A stretch of 64,000 nucleotides of DNA from positions 1,550,001-1,614,000 of the forward strand of contig NZ_CP011409.1 in assembly GCF_001267925.1 (NCBI RefSeq). Reading direction: 5' to 3'. Source of the stretch: Herbaspirillum hiltneri N3 (lineage in GTDB: Bacteria > Pseudomonadota > Gammaproteobacteria > Burkholderiales > Burkholderiaceae_D). How positions within the stretch are numbered: position 1 is the stretch's first letter; each line of letters begins with the position of its first letter. Of this stretch, positions 46,234 through 53,747 are shown piece after piece. The position numbers were made by a program, and so were the translations under genes. The notes beneath the pieces were generated by a model. It was not told the DNA's origin. It saw nothing but the letters and a program-made list of their open reading frames with translations, and ran no database searches.

Positions 46234-47487
46234 ATGATGTTGAAGCACGCCATTAAAAAAAGTCTGATCGCCACCAGCCTGATCGCAGCTTCCACCGTAG
46301 CGTATGCCGCGGAAGTGGAAGTGCTGCATTACTGGACCTCCGGCGGTGAGGCAAAATCGGTTGCCGAGCTGAAAAAAATCATGGAAGCCAAGGGAGTGAC
46401 CTGGAAGGATTTCGCGGTCGCCGGCGGCGCAGGCGAAAACGCCACGACCGCGCTGAAGGCGCGCGTCATCGCCGGCAGCCCTCCGACAGCCGCCCAGATC
46501 AAGGGACCTGCAATTCAAGAGTGGGGCCAGGAAGGCGTGTTGGCCAACATCGACTCTGCCGCAACTGCCGGCAAGTGGGATTCCCTGCTGCCGAAGTCGG
46601 TCTCCAGCGTGATGAAGTACCAGGGCCACTATGTCGCCGCACCAGTCAACGTTCACCGCGTCAACTGGCTGTGGATCAACCCGGACGTGCTGAAGAAAGC
46701 CGGCGCCAAGACGCCGACGACCTGGGATGAATTCTTCGACGCAGCAGAAAAGATCAAGAAAGCCGGCTTCGTCGCCGTTGCGCATGGCGGTCAGCCATGG
46801 CAAGACGCCACCGTGTTTGAAACCGTCGCCCTCGGCGTCGGCGGCGCCGACTTCTACCAGAAGGCCCTGGTGAAACTGGATCAGACAGCCCTGACCAGCG
46901 CCAACATGGTCAAGACCTTCGACACGCTGGGCAAGATCAAGACCTACATCGACAAGGATTCCGCAGGCCGCGATTGGAACCTGGCGACTGCCATGGTCAT
47001 CAACGGCAAGGCCGGCATGCAATTCATGGGCGACTGGGCCAAGGGCGAGTTCACCACCGCCGGCAAGCAACCAGGCAAGGACTACCTGTGCGTAGCAGCA
47101 CCGGGCACCGACAAGTCCTATACCTTCAACATCGACTCGATCGCGATGTTCAAGGTCAAGAATCCTGATTCGCAAAAGGCCCAGCTGACCTTGGCAACCG
47201 CCATCATGAGCCCTGAGTTCCAGGAAGTCTTCAACCTGAACAAGGGTTCGATCCCGGTCCGTCCTGATATCCCACGCGGCAAGTTCGACAGCTGCGCCAC
47301 CAAGTCGATGGACGACTTCGCCGCATCGAGCAAGGCCAATACCCTGGAGCCAAGCATGGCCCACGGCATGGCTGTCAGCTCGGCAGCGCAAGGCGCGATG
47401 TTTGACGTGATTGCCAAGTTCATGAACTCCAACATGACTTCGCAAGCCGCCGTGCAAGCGCTGGCAAAAGCAGCTAAAACTCAGTAA
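46234..47487 (+). CDS. gtsA: Glucose/mannose-type ABC transporter substrate-binding protein
   Basis: This 417-residue periplasmic CUT1-family receptor has a signal peptide (residues 1-23, ending AYAAE). The mature sequence contains VEVLHYWTSGGEAKSV, AGGAGENATTALKARVIAGSPPTAAQIKGPAIQEWG, NVHRVNWLWINP, AHGGQPWQDATVFE and GSIPVRPDIP, all closely like GtsA of pseudomonads as I recall it. CAGGAG precedes two adjacent ATGs, and the first gives proper spacing. It is the first gene of gtsABCD, followed by a stable hairpin, and is divergent from zwf. Glucose as the substrate is inferred from similarity and the zwf/glk context. Confidence 0.9.
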   Translation: MMLKHAIKKSLIATSLIAASTVAYAAEVEVLHYWTSGGEAKSVAELKKIMEAKGVTWKDFAVAGGAGENATTALKARVIAGSPPTAAQIKGPAIQEWGQEGVLANIDSAATAGKWDSLLPKSVSSVMKYQGHYVAAPVNVHRVNWLWINPDVLKKAGAKTPTTWDEFFDAAEKIKKAGFVAVAHGGQPWQDATVFETVALGVGGADFYQKALVKLDQTALTSANMVKTFDTLGKIKTYIDKDSAGRDWNLATAMVINGKAGMQFMGDWAKGEFTTAGKQPGKDYLCVAAPGTDKSYTFNIDSIAMFKVKNPDSQKAQLTLATAIMSPEFQEVFNLNKGSIPVRPDIPRGKFDSCATKSMDDFAASSKANTLEPSMAHGMAVSSAAQGAMFDVIAKFMNSNMTSQAAVQALAKAAKTQ

Positions 47488-47521
47488 GCAATAAGAAGTA
47501 ATCAGAAGCAGTGTAATAAGG

Positions 47522-47559
47522 CCTGTCTCGCAGCACGCTCCGGCGTGTTTGCGGACAGG
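47522..47559 (+). other. Intercistronic hairpin between gtsA and gtsB
   Basis: CCTGTC and GACAGG enclose further CGC/GCG and CACGC-TCCG-GCGTG helices, giving a long GC-rich stem-loop without a T-tract. The position after the binding-protein gene suggests differential mRNA stability that raises GtsA over the membrane subunits. Confidence 0.7.
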
Positions 47560-47662
47560 GTATTTACGGGGCGGGCGCAGCGGTCGGGCGCCCATCATCG
47601 TGAAAGGCCGGCAGGATTGTTTGACCGGTTTCGCGATACCTCCCCGGGTTCAGGAGACATGC

Positions 47663-48622
47663 ATGTCCAATTCAACAGTTTCCCTGTCGTCGACCGGCAC
47701 CCACAGTAGCAAAGCCGCACCCCAGTCCCGGCGCAGTGGAAAATTCGCCGCGCTGGCCGACAACTGGCTGCCGCGCCTGGTCTTATCACCGACCATCATT
47801 TTGTCGCTGGTCTTTGTCTACGGCTTCATCGCACTCACCGGCTATCTGTCGCTGACCAATTCGCGCCTGATGCCCAACTACGAATTCGCCGGCTTCGACC
47901 AATACACCAGACTGTTCGCGCTCGACCGCTGGTGGACCGCCGCCAGCAACCTCGGCATCTTCGGCGGCCTGTTCATCCTGCTGTGCCTGGCCATCGGCCT
48001 GTTCATGGCGATCCTGCTGGACCAGAAGATCCGCGCCGAAGGCGCACTGCGCGCCGTCTACCTGTATCCGATGGCGCTGTCCTTCATCGTCACCGGCGCC
48101 GCCTGGAAATGGATTCTCAATCCCGGCCTCGGCCTGGAAAAAATGATGCATGACTGGGGCTTCCTCAACTTTCATTTCGACTGGCTGGTCAATTCCGACA
48201 TGGCGATCTACACCGTGGTCATCGCCGGAGTGTGGCAGTCGTCCGGCTTTGTGATGGCGCTGTTCCTCGCAGGTCTGCGCGGCATCGATGACTCCATCAT
48301 CAAGGCTGCCATGGTCGACGGTGCCAGCTTGCCGACCATCTATCGCCGCATCGTCATTCCGGCGCTACGTCCGGTGTTCTTCAGCGTGCTGCTGGTACTC
48401 GGCCACATCGCCATCAAGAGCTTCGACCTGGTGATGGCGCTGACCGCCGGCGGACCCGGCAACTCGTCGGACTTGCCGGCGATCTTCATGTATCAGTTCT
48501 CCTTCACGCGCGGACAGCTCGGCCTCGGCGCCGCGTCCGCCGTGATGATGTTGGCGACCGTGCTGGCCGTGCTGGTGCCTTTGATGTACCTGGAAACGAA
48601 AGGAACCCGCAATGGCCGTTGA
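47663..48622 (+). CDS. gtsB: Sugar ABC transporter permease, MalF/GtsB type
   Basis: This 319-residue inner-membrane permease has about six membrane segments and the EAA loop that docks on the ATPase (AAMVDGASLPTIYRRIVIPALRPVF). The N-terminus is a polar leader of about 45 residues rich in Ser. CAGGAG lies 6 bases before the ATG at 47663, and the codons upstream of it do not resemble the family. It overlaps gtsC by 11 bases. It pairs with GtsC to form the translocation channel. Confidence 0.9.
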   Translation: MSNSTVSLSSTGTHSSKAAPQSRRSGKFAALADNWLPRLVLSPTIILSLVFVYGFIALTGYLSLTNSRLMPNYEFAGFDQYTRLFALDRWWTAASNLGIFGGLFILLCLAIGLFMAILLDQKIRAEGALRAVYLYPMALSFIVTGAAWKWILNPGLGLEKMMHDWGFLNFHFDWLVNSDMAIYTVVIAGVWQSSGFVMALFLAGLRGIDDSIIKAAMVDGASLPTIYRRIVIPALRPVFFSVLLVLGHIAIKSFDLVMALTAGGPGNSSDLPAIFMYQFSFTRGQLGLGAASAVMMLATVLAVLVPLMYLETKGTRNGR

Positions 48623-49511
48623 TACCTTCGCTCCCAAAGGGGGCCCGAACCAGGAGCGCAAGCCGCTCACCATCGGCCGCGTGCTGATCTACATCCTGCT
48701 GGTGCTGGTGGCGCTGTACTACCTCGCGCCGCTGTACGTGATGATCACCACCTCGCTCAAGTCGCTCGACGAAATCCGCACCAGCAACCTGCTGGCGCCG
48801 CCGATGGCGCCGACAGTTGCCGCCTGGGGCAAAGCCTGGGATACAGCTTGCACCGGCGTCGACTGCGGCGGCCTCGCGCCATTCTTCTGGAATTCGCTGA
48901 AGATGACGATCCCGGCCGTGCTGATCTCCACCCTGATCGGCTCGCTCAACGGCTACGTGCTGGCGCACTGGCGCTTCCGCGGATCGGAGGCGCTGTTCGC
49001 GGCACTGATGGTCGGCTGCTTCATCCCGTTCCAGGTGGTGATCCTGCCGATGGCGCGTCTGCTGGGCATGTTCGACCTGGCCAATACGACGCCCGGCCTG
49101 ATCTTCGTCCATATCGTCTACGGCATTGCGTTCACGACGCTGTTCTTCCGCAACTACTACGTGACCGTGCCGGAAGAGCTGGTCAAGGCGGCGCGCATCG
49201 ATGGCGCCGGTTTCTTCCTGACTTACCGCAAGATCATCTTCCCGCTGTCGCTGCCGATTTTCATGGTGTGCTTCATCTGGCAGTTCACGCAGATCTGGAA
49301 CGACTTCCTGTTCGGCGTGGTGTTCGGCGGCTCGGATGCAAAACCGGTGACCGTAGCGCTCAACAACCTGGTCAACACCTCGACCGGCGTGACCGAGTAC
49401 AACGTCAACATGGCAGCGGCGATCATCGCTGCGCTGCCGACGCTGCTGGTGTACATCCTCGCTGGTAAATACTTTGTGCGTGGTTTGACTGCCGGCGCAG
49501 TCAAAGGCTAA
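48612..49511 (+). CDS. gtsC: Sugar ABC transporter permease, MalG/GtsC type
   Basis: This 299-residue second permease has six membrane segments and the EAA motif ELVKAARIDGAGFFLTYRKIIFPLSLP. The opening RVLIYILLVLVALYYLAPLYVMITTSLKS is typical of the MalG-like subunit of CUT1 systems. The start lies inside the end of gtsB, giving coupled translation. The ATPase gene follows after 29 bases. Confidence 0.91.
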   Translation: MAVDTFAPKGGPNQERKPLTIGRVLIYILLVLVALYYLAPLYVMITTSLKSLDEIRTSNLLAPPMAPTVAAWGKAWDTACTGVDCGGLAPFFWNSLKMTIPAVLISTLIGSLNGYVLAHWRFRGSEALFAALMVGCFIPFQVVILPMARLLGMFDLANTTPGLIFVHIVYGIAFTTLFFRNYYVTVPEELVKAARIDGAGFFLTYRKIIFPLSLPIFMVCFIWQFTQIWNDFLFGVVFGGSDAKPVTVALNNLVNTSTGVTEYNVNMAAAIIAALPTLLVYILAGKYFVRGLTAGAVKG

Positions 49512-49540
49512 AAGAAGAATCTATTTGGAGAAGTAAGAGA

Positions 49541-50689
49541 ATGGCAAGCTTATCAATTCGCAACGTGCGCAAGGTTTACCCGAACGGTAATGAAGTCCTC
49601 AAGGGCATCGACCTCGAAATCGAAGACGGCCAGTTCCTGATCCTGGTCGGCGGCTCCGGCTGCGGCAAGTCGACGCTGCTCAACATGATCGCAGGCTTGG
49701 AGAGCGTGTCCGAAGGCGAGATCATGATCGGCGACCGCGTCGTCAACAACGTCGCCCCGAAAGAGCGCGACATCGCCATGGTGTTCCAGTCCTACGCGCT
49801 GTACCCGACCATGACCGTGCGCGAAAACATTTCCTTCGGCCTCGGCATCCGCAAGATCCCCAAAGCCGAACAAAAGGAAATCGTCGAGCGCGTCGCCAAC
49901 ATCCTGCAGATCACCCATCTGCTGGACCGCAAGCCGGCGCTGCTCTCGGGCGGCCAACGCCAGCGTGTCGCTATGGGCCGCGCCATCGCACGCGATCCTT
50001 CGCTGTTCCTGTTCGACGAACCGCTGTCGAACCTGGACGCCAAGCTGCGCGTCGAAATGCGCGCCGAAATCAAGCGCATGCACCAGCGCCTGGGCAGCAC
50101 CATCGTCTACGTCACGCATGACCAGATTGAAGCGATGACCCTGGGCGACCGCATCGCCGTCATGAAGGACGGCGTGGTCCAGCAGTTCGGCAGCCCCCAA
50201 GAAATTTACGACTCGCCAAGCAACCTGTTCGTGGCCGGCTTCATCGGCTCGCCGTCGATGAACTTCCTGCGCGGCAAGCTCACCACTGACGGCACCGCCC
50301 CTGCATTCGAACTGGAGCATGGCGGCCAGAAGACTTTGCTGAGCCTGCCGCTGAACGGCAACGCCGATGCGGTTTCCAAATGGGTGGGTCGCGACATCGT
50401 GCTCGGCATTCGTCCGGAACACGTGACCGACGCCATGAGCGCTCGCAACGGAGATCCGCTGAGCAACGGCCACGGCGGCAACTACCGTCCGACCGAAGTC
50501 AGCTGCACCGTCGAACTGACCGAGCCGACCGGCCCGGATACTCTGGTGGTGGCGCGCTTCAACGATGCGCCGGTGACTTGCCGCACGCATCCGCGCGCAG
50601 GCGCTTTGCCGAATGAGCCGTTGAAGCTGGCGTTCGATCTGACCAAGGCCTTGTTGTTTGATCCGGCTTCGGAGCAGCGGATCGCTTGA
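49541..50689 (+). CDS. gtsD: Sugar ABC transporter ATP-binding protein (UgpC/MalK family)
   Basis: This 382-residue ATPase powers the GtsBC permease. It has Walker A GGSGCGKST, the Q-loop VFQSYALYPTMTV, signature LSGGQRQRVAMGRA, Walker B LFLFDEPLSNLDAKLR and the switch His in YVTHDQIEA. The C-terminal OB-fold regulatory domain of MalK-type ATPases (residues 240-382) includes VLGIRPEHVTDA. Unlike many, it has an insert of about 15 polar residues after that motif (ARNGDPLSNGHGGNYRPTE). Such ATPases often serve several sugar transporters. Confidence 0.93.
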   Translation: MASLSIRNVRKVYPNGNEVLKGIDLEIEDGQFLILVGGSGCGKSTLLNMIAGLESVSEGEIMIGDRVVNNVAPKERDIAMVFQSYALYPTMTVRENISFGLGIRKIPKAEQKEIVERVANILQITHLLDRKPALLSGGQRQRVAMGRAIARDPSLFLFDEPLSNLDAKLRVEMRAEIKRMHQRLGSTIVYVTHDQIEAMTLGDRIAVMKDGVVQQFGSPQEIYDSPSNLFVAGFIGSPSMNFLRGKLTTDGTAPAFELEHGGQKTLLSLPLNGNADAVSKWVGRDIVLGIRPEHVTDAMSARNGDPLSNGHGGNYRPTEVSCTVELTEPTGPDTLVVARFNDAPVTCRTHPRAGALPNEPLKLAFDLTKALLFDPASEQRIA

Positions 50690-50708
50690 CGTGTTGGGTA
50701 GATAAAAG

Positions 50709-50742
50709 AAGCCCCGCGACAGTGATGTTGCGGGGCTTTTTT
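50709..50742 (+). terminator. Terminator after gtsABCD
   Basis: AAGCCCCGC and GCGGGGCTT form a 9-bp stem followed by six T residues. The right arm, ATGTTGCGGGGCTTTT, is repeated exactly in the terminator at 53710-53747 on the other side of the three-gene island. Confidence 0.92.
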
Positions 50743-51033
50743 CTGATGTGTTGAGGAGCGCCAATTTTAGTTAAAAACTCCTCAGTGGGTCCAGTATCGT
50801 GGGGTGTTGAGCTTGTCCTTTTTCGAATTCATGATAGTGCATCGAATAGGAGTCGCTAGATTCGGTCTTTGCCAGCTGCTCCTCTTGACGGGAGAGAGGC
50901 ACCTTGCCCGTTGGTGCCGCTAGGAGTGCATGTTTTTTATCTCATCTGGATGTCGCTTGCGACGTGATCATCTGAAGAAGCCTTGATAGTGCCAGCTGTT
51001 ATGATGTCATTTCAGAATTGGGGAGACAAAAAA

Positions 51034-52095
51034 ATGAACTATGAAGTCGACTTCTTGCCTGTAGGGGAAGGTTCTGGGGACGCAATTGTTATTCGCTATG
51101 GCGACGATACCGCGGGCTATCACCTTCACGTAGTGGATGGGGGACGTGCTGGGACGGCAGAAACCATCATCAACCACATCACTAAGTTTTACCAGAACTA
51201 CCACATCGACCACATGGTGCTTTCGCACGCTGATGACGATCACGCGACCGGGCTTGTTGGTGTGATGGAGAAAATCAAAGTTAAGAATCTGTGGATGAAC
51301 AGGCCGTGGCTTTATGCCTCGGAAATTCTTGATCATTTCCACGGCAACTTCACATTGCAAGGCCTGATTGACGACATTAAAGGGCGACATCCTTATCTGG
51401 TCGAACTTGAGGAGCTTGCCATTAAGCAAGGGACCCAAATACATGAGGTCTTTCAGGGTTCTACAATTGGTGCATTCAAGGTCCTTGCGCCCACGAGAGA
51501 TCGGTATGTCAACTCGATCCCTGATTTTGAGAAAGCTCCTGAAAGATATACGACTGAAGCTGCCGGATCTCCGAGCTTTGGACTGCTACGGTCTTTGGCA
51601 GAAGCTGCGAAAAAATGGTTGGAAGAAAAGTGGGATGTGGAAACGCTTGCGAAAGACACTAAGACTTCTGCGTCCAACGAAAGCTGCGTGGTGCAGTATG
51701 GCGTACTAGGCGGCAAAGGAGCTTTGCTCACAGCGGACGTAGGCCCCATCGGATTAATGGAGGCTGCCAATTTTGGCGCTCAGCTTGGATTGGACCGGCC
51801 CAAATTCGTGCAAGTGCCGCATCATGGAAGTAGGCATAACGTAACTCCGTCGGTCTTGGACATATGGTTAGGACCTAAGCAACCCCAAGGCACAGTAGTC
51901 GGCACAGCATTCTGCTCAGTCGGTTCAAACAAGGCGGACTACCCACGTGGCCAAGTTACGAATGCTTTTATGCGCAGAGGCTTCAAGGTCTACTCGACCC
52001 GTACCAAATGGCTATCGCACTACGCCGGCAGCGGTCACGCCAATATGATTCCGGCAGTTGCAGAAGAGTTTGCTAACAAAGTGGAGAGCCTCTGA
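51034..52095 (+). CDS. ComEC-type metallo-beta-lactamase-fold hydrolase (island gene 1)
   Basis: This 353-residue soluble protein has the metallo-beta-lactamase fold of the ComEC/Rec2 type. The metal motif is H65-A-D67-D68-D69-H70 (SHADDDH), i.e. HxDxDH as in ComEC, not the HxHxDH of classical hydrolases. SCVVQYGVLGGKGALLTADVG corresponds to the ComEC third motif, and PHHGSRH (His263, His264) to the fourth. No membrane segment or signal peptide is present. GGGGAGA precedes the ATG at 51034 at 7 bases. Codon use is more AT-rich than in neighbours. It overlaps the next gene by one base. A phosphodiesterase or nuclease activity is plausible but unproven. Confidence 0.85.
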   Translation: MNYEVDFLPVGEGSGDAIVIRYGDDTAGYHLHVVDGGRAGTAETIINHITKFYQNYHIDHMVLSHADDDHATGLVGVMEKIKVKNLWMNRPWLYASEILDHFHGNFTLQGLIDDIKGRHPYLVELEELAIKQGTQIHEVFQGSTIGAFKVLAPTRDRYVNSIPDFEKAPERYTTEAAGSPSFGLLRSLAEAAKKWLEEKWDVETLAKDTKTSASNESCVVQYGVLGGKGALLTADVGPIGLMEAANFGAQLGLDRPKFVQVPHHGSRHNVTPSVLDIWLGPKQPQGTVVGTAFCSVGSNKADYPRGQVTNAFMRRGFKVYSTRTKWLSHYAGSGHANMIPAVAEEFANKVESL

Positions 52096-52901
52096 TGGAA
52101 ATTTTCAAGTTCTTCGATGCCTACTCTATACGCGCAAGGTTATTTCCCGCGATCATCGCCGCGGCACCCGCATTCGCTGCACTGACACTTTTGATTTCGT
52201 GGAAATCGTTTGAGCTTTCGAACCTTATAGCGACTCTCGGGACACTTGTGCTCCTGTTTGCTATCGCAGATTTCTCGCGCGTTCGGGGCCGCGCGATAGA
52301 AGGCAAGCTCTATACAGAACACGGAGGTATGCCATCGATCACCATGTTTCGCCGAAACGACAAGACCATTGATGCCGGTTCGAAAGACCGATATCGATCT
52401 TTTCTAGCAGGGAAGCTGGCTATGGAGGTACCTAGCCCCTTAGATGAGAGCACAAACCAGACCTCCGCTGACGAATTCTATGGCCAATGCGGCAACTGGC
52501 TTCGTCAGAACACTCGCGATACGAAGAAGTTTCCCATCTTGTTTACGGAAAATATCACGTACGGTTTTCGTCGAAATTTGCTCGGGGTAAAAATGTTGGC
52601 GCTGTGCTTGAACGTCATCGTCGTCGCTGTTTGCACGTTCATCTTGTGGCGTCTATCTTGGGACGTCGACACGCCTCAAGGAAGCCGAATTACAGTGGTA
52701 TTGTTGGTTGCGGTAGCTCACGCCGCTTACATGCTTCTGGCTGTGAGCCGAACTGCCGTATGGGATGCCTCTAAAGCGTACGGTCGGGAATTGATTCTTA
52801 GCTGTGAGTCGTTCTTAGCGCAGTCGAGCAGCCCTGCTAAGAAGACAACCGCGCGCAAGAGTGCGTCAAAGACTGAAAACGTTAGCCCGCCGTCTGATTA
52901 A
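52095..52901 (+). CDS. Four-TM membrane protein, putative effector (island gene 2)
   Basis: I do not recognise this 268-residue protein. It has two hydrophobic hairpins: TM1 about 16-36, TM2 41-60, TM3 165-185 and TM4 199-217. A cytoplasmic domain of about 100 polar residues lies between TM2 and TM3, including TENITYGFRRNLLG just before TM3, and there is a Lys/Ser-rich tail. The topology resembles the 4-TM pore-forming effectors found in nucleotide-triggered defence operons, but I cannot claim homology. It starts on the final base of the metallo-hydrolase stop codon, so the two are translationally coupled and probably act together. Confidence 0.72.
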   Translation: MEIFKFFDAYSIRARLFPAIIAAAPAFAALTLLISWKSFELSNLIATLGTLVLLFAIADFSRVRGRAIEGKLYTEHGGMPSITMFRRNDKTIDAGSKDRYRSFLAGKLAMEVPSPLDESTNQTSADEFYGQCGNWLRQNTRDTKKFPILFTENITYGFRRNLLGVKMLALCLNVIVVAVCTFILWRLSWDVDTPQGSRITVVLLVAVAHAAYMLLAVSRTAVWDASKAYGRELILSCESFLAQSSSPAKKTTARKSASKTENVSPPSD

Positions 52902-52920
52902 CCAAATCGAAATTGCAAAA

Positions 52921-53592
52921 ATGACAGGTAACCTCACAATAAACAAGCAACAAGGCCAAAAGATCACTTGCTTTTGTCGCGACTGCCATCGTGAAACAAA
53001 GCATGAAATTATTGCCGAAGCGACTCTAAGCGGTTCCGACGAGTCGGGTGGCTATTCAACTGGCTGGGCTATTGAGCATCAAATAATAAGATGTCTCGGT
53101 TGCGAAACATTCTCTTTTAGGAAAATCGCCGGAACAGAACATGACTATGTGCAAATCGACGAAAACGAGTGGGAATACCAAGCAAGCATCGACATATATC
53201 CGAACCCTCGCCAAGGTCGGCAACCCCTAGCCGACGCAGGGTTGTTGCCGGATAAGATTCAACGGATCTATGAAGAATCACTCCAGGCGTTGAATGACAT
53301 TCAGCCAGTTCTTTGCGGAATAGGCACTCGTGCAATCATAGAGACCGTCTGTAAAGACAAGAATGCAACCGGTGGCGATCTATATAACAAGATTAACTCG
53401 CTAGTCGGGCTCGGCGTACTAACACGAGATGGCGCCGATATCCTACATAAGCTTCGTACTCTCGGAAACGATGCAGCTCACGAAGTTAAGCCCCACTCTC
53501 TTCAAGAGCTTGGCCTTGCCTTCGATGTGGTTGACCATCTTTTACTGGGTGTTTATATCTTGCCAGATCATGCAAAAAAGACTTTTAAATGA
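52921..53592 (+). CDS. DUF4145 zinc-ribbon protein (island gene 3)
   Basis: This 223-residue protein has an N-terminal zinc ribbon (Cys19 and Cys22 in CRDC, and CLGC about 40 residues later). It is followed by a helical C-terminal domain with EESLQALNDIQPVLCGIGTRAIIETVC and LRTLGNDAAHEVKPHS, which is the HEPN-like DUF4145 signature. DUF4145 domains often accompany restriction and other defence genes and share the HEPN fold seen in RNases. The RNase-type R-x4-6-H motif is not obvious, though the NDAAHE segment is similar. A GTG 20 codons upstream would overlap gene 2, so I prefer the ATG at 52921. Confidence 0.72.
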   Translation: MTGNLTINKQQGQKITCFCRDCHRETKHEIIAEATLSGSDESGGYSTGWAIEHQIIRCLGCETFSFRKIAGTEHDYVQIDENEWEYQASIDIYPNPRQGRQPLADAGLLPDKIQRIYEESLQALNDIQPVLCGIGTRAIIETVCKDKNATGGDLYNKINSLVGLGVLTRDGADILHKLRTLGNDAAHEVKPHSLQELGLAFDVVDHLLLGVYILPDHAKKTFK

Positions 53593-53709
53593 AGACCTGA
53601 CGAGTCCTCAAGTCCGTTCTCCTTAGCTCAATATGGGATGTTCTAAGGCCAGTTTAGCGGCGGAAGATGAGGTCAGAAATCGATTGGGAAGAGGCAGAGA
53701 AAACGAAAT

Positions 53710-53747
53710 AAGCCCCACAACGATCATGTTGCGGGGCTTTTCTTTTT
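53710..53747. terminator. Terminator shared by the island and czcA
   Basis: AGCCCC-A-CAAC and GTTG-C-GGGGCT pair with one mismatch, followed by TTTTCTTTTT on the plus strand. The T-tract overlaps the czcA stop codon. The right arm duplicates that of the terminator at 50709-50742. Confidence 0.85.
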
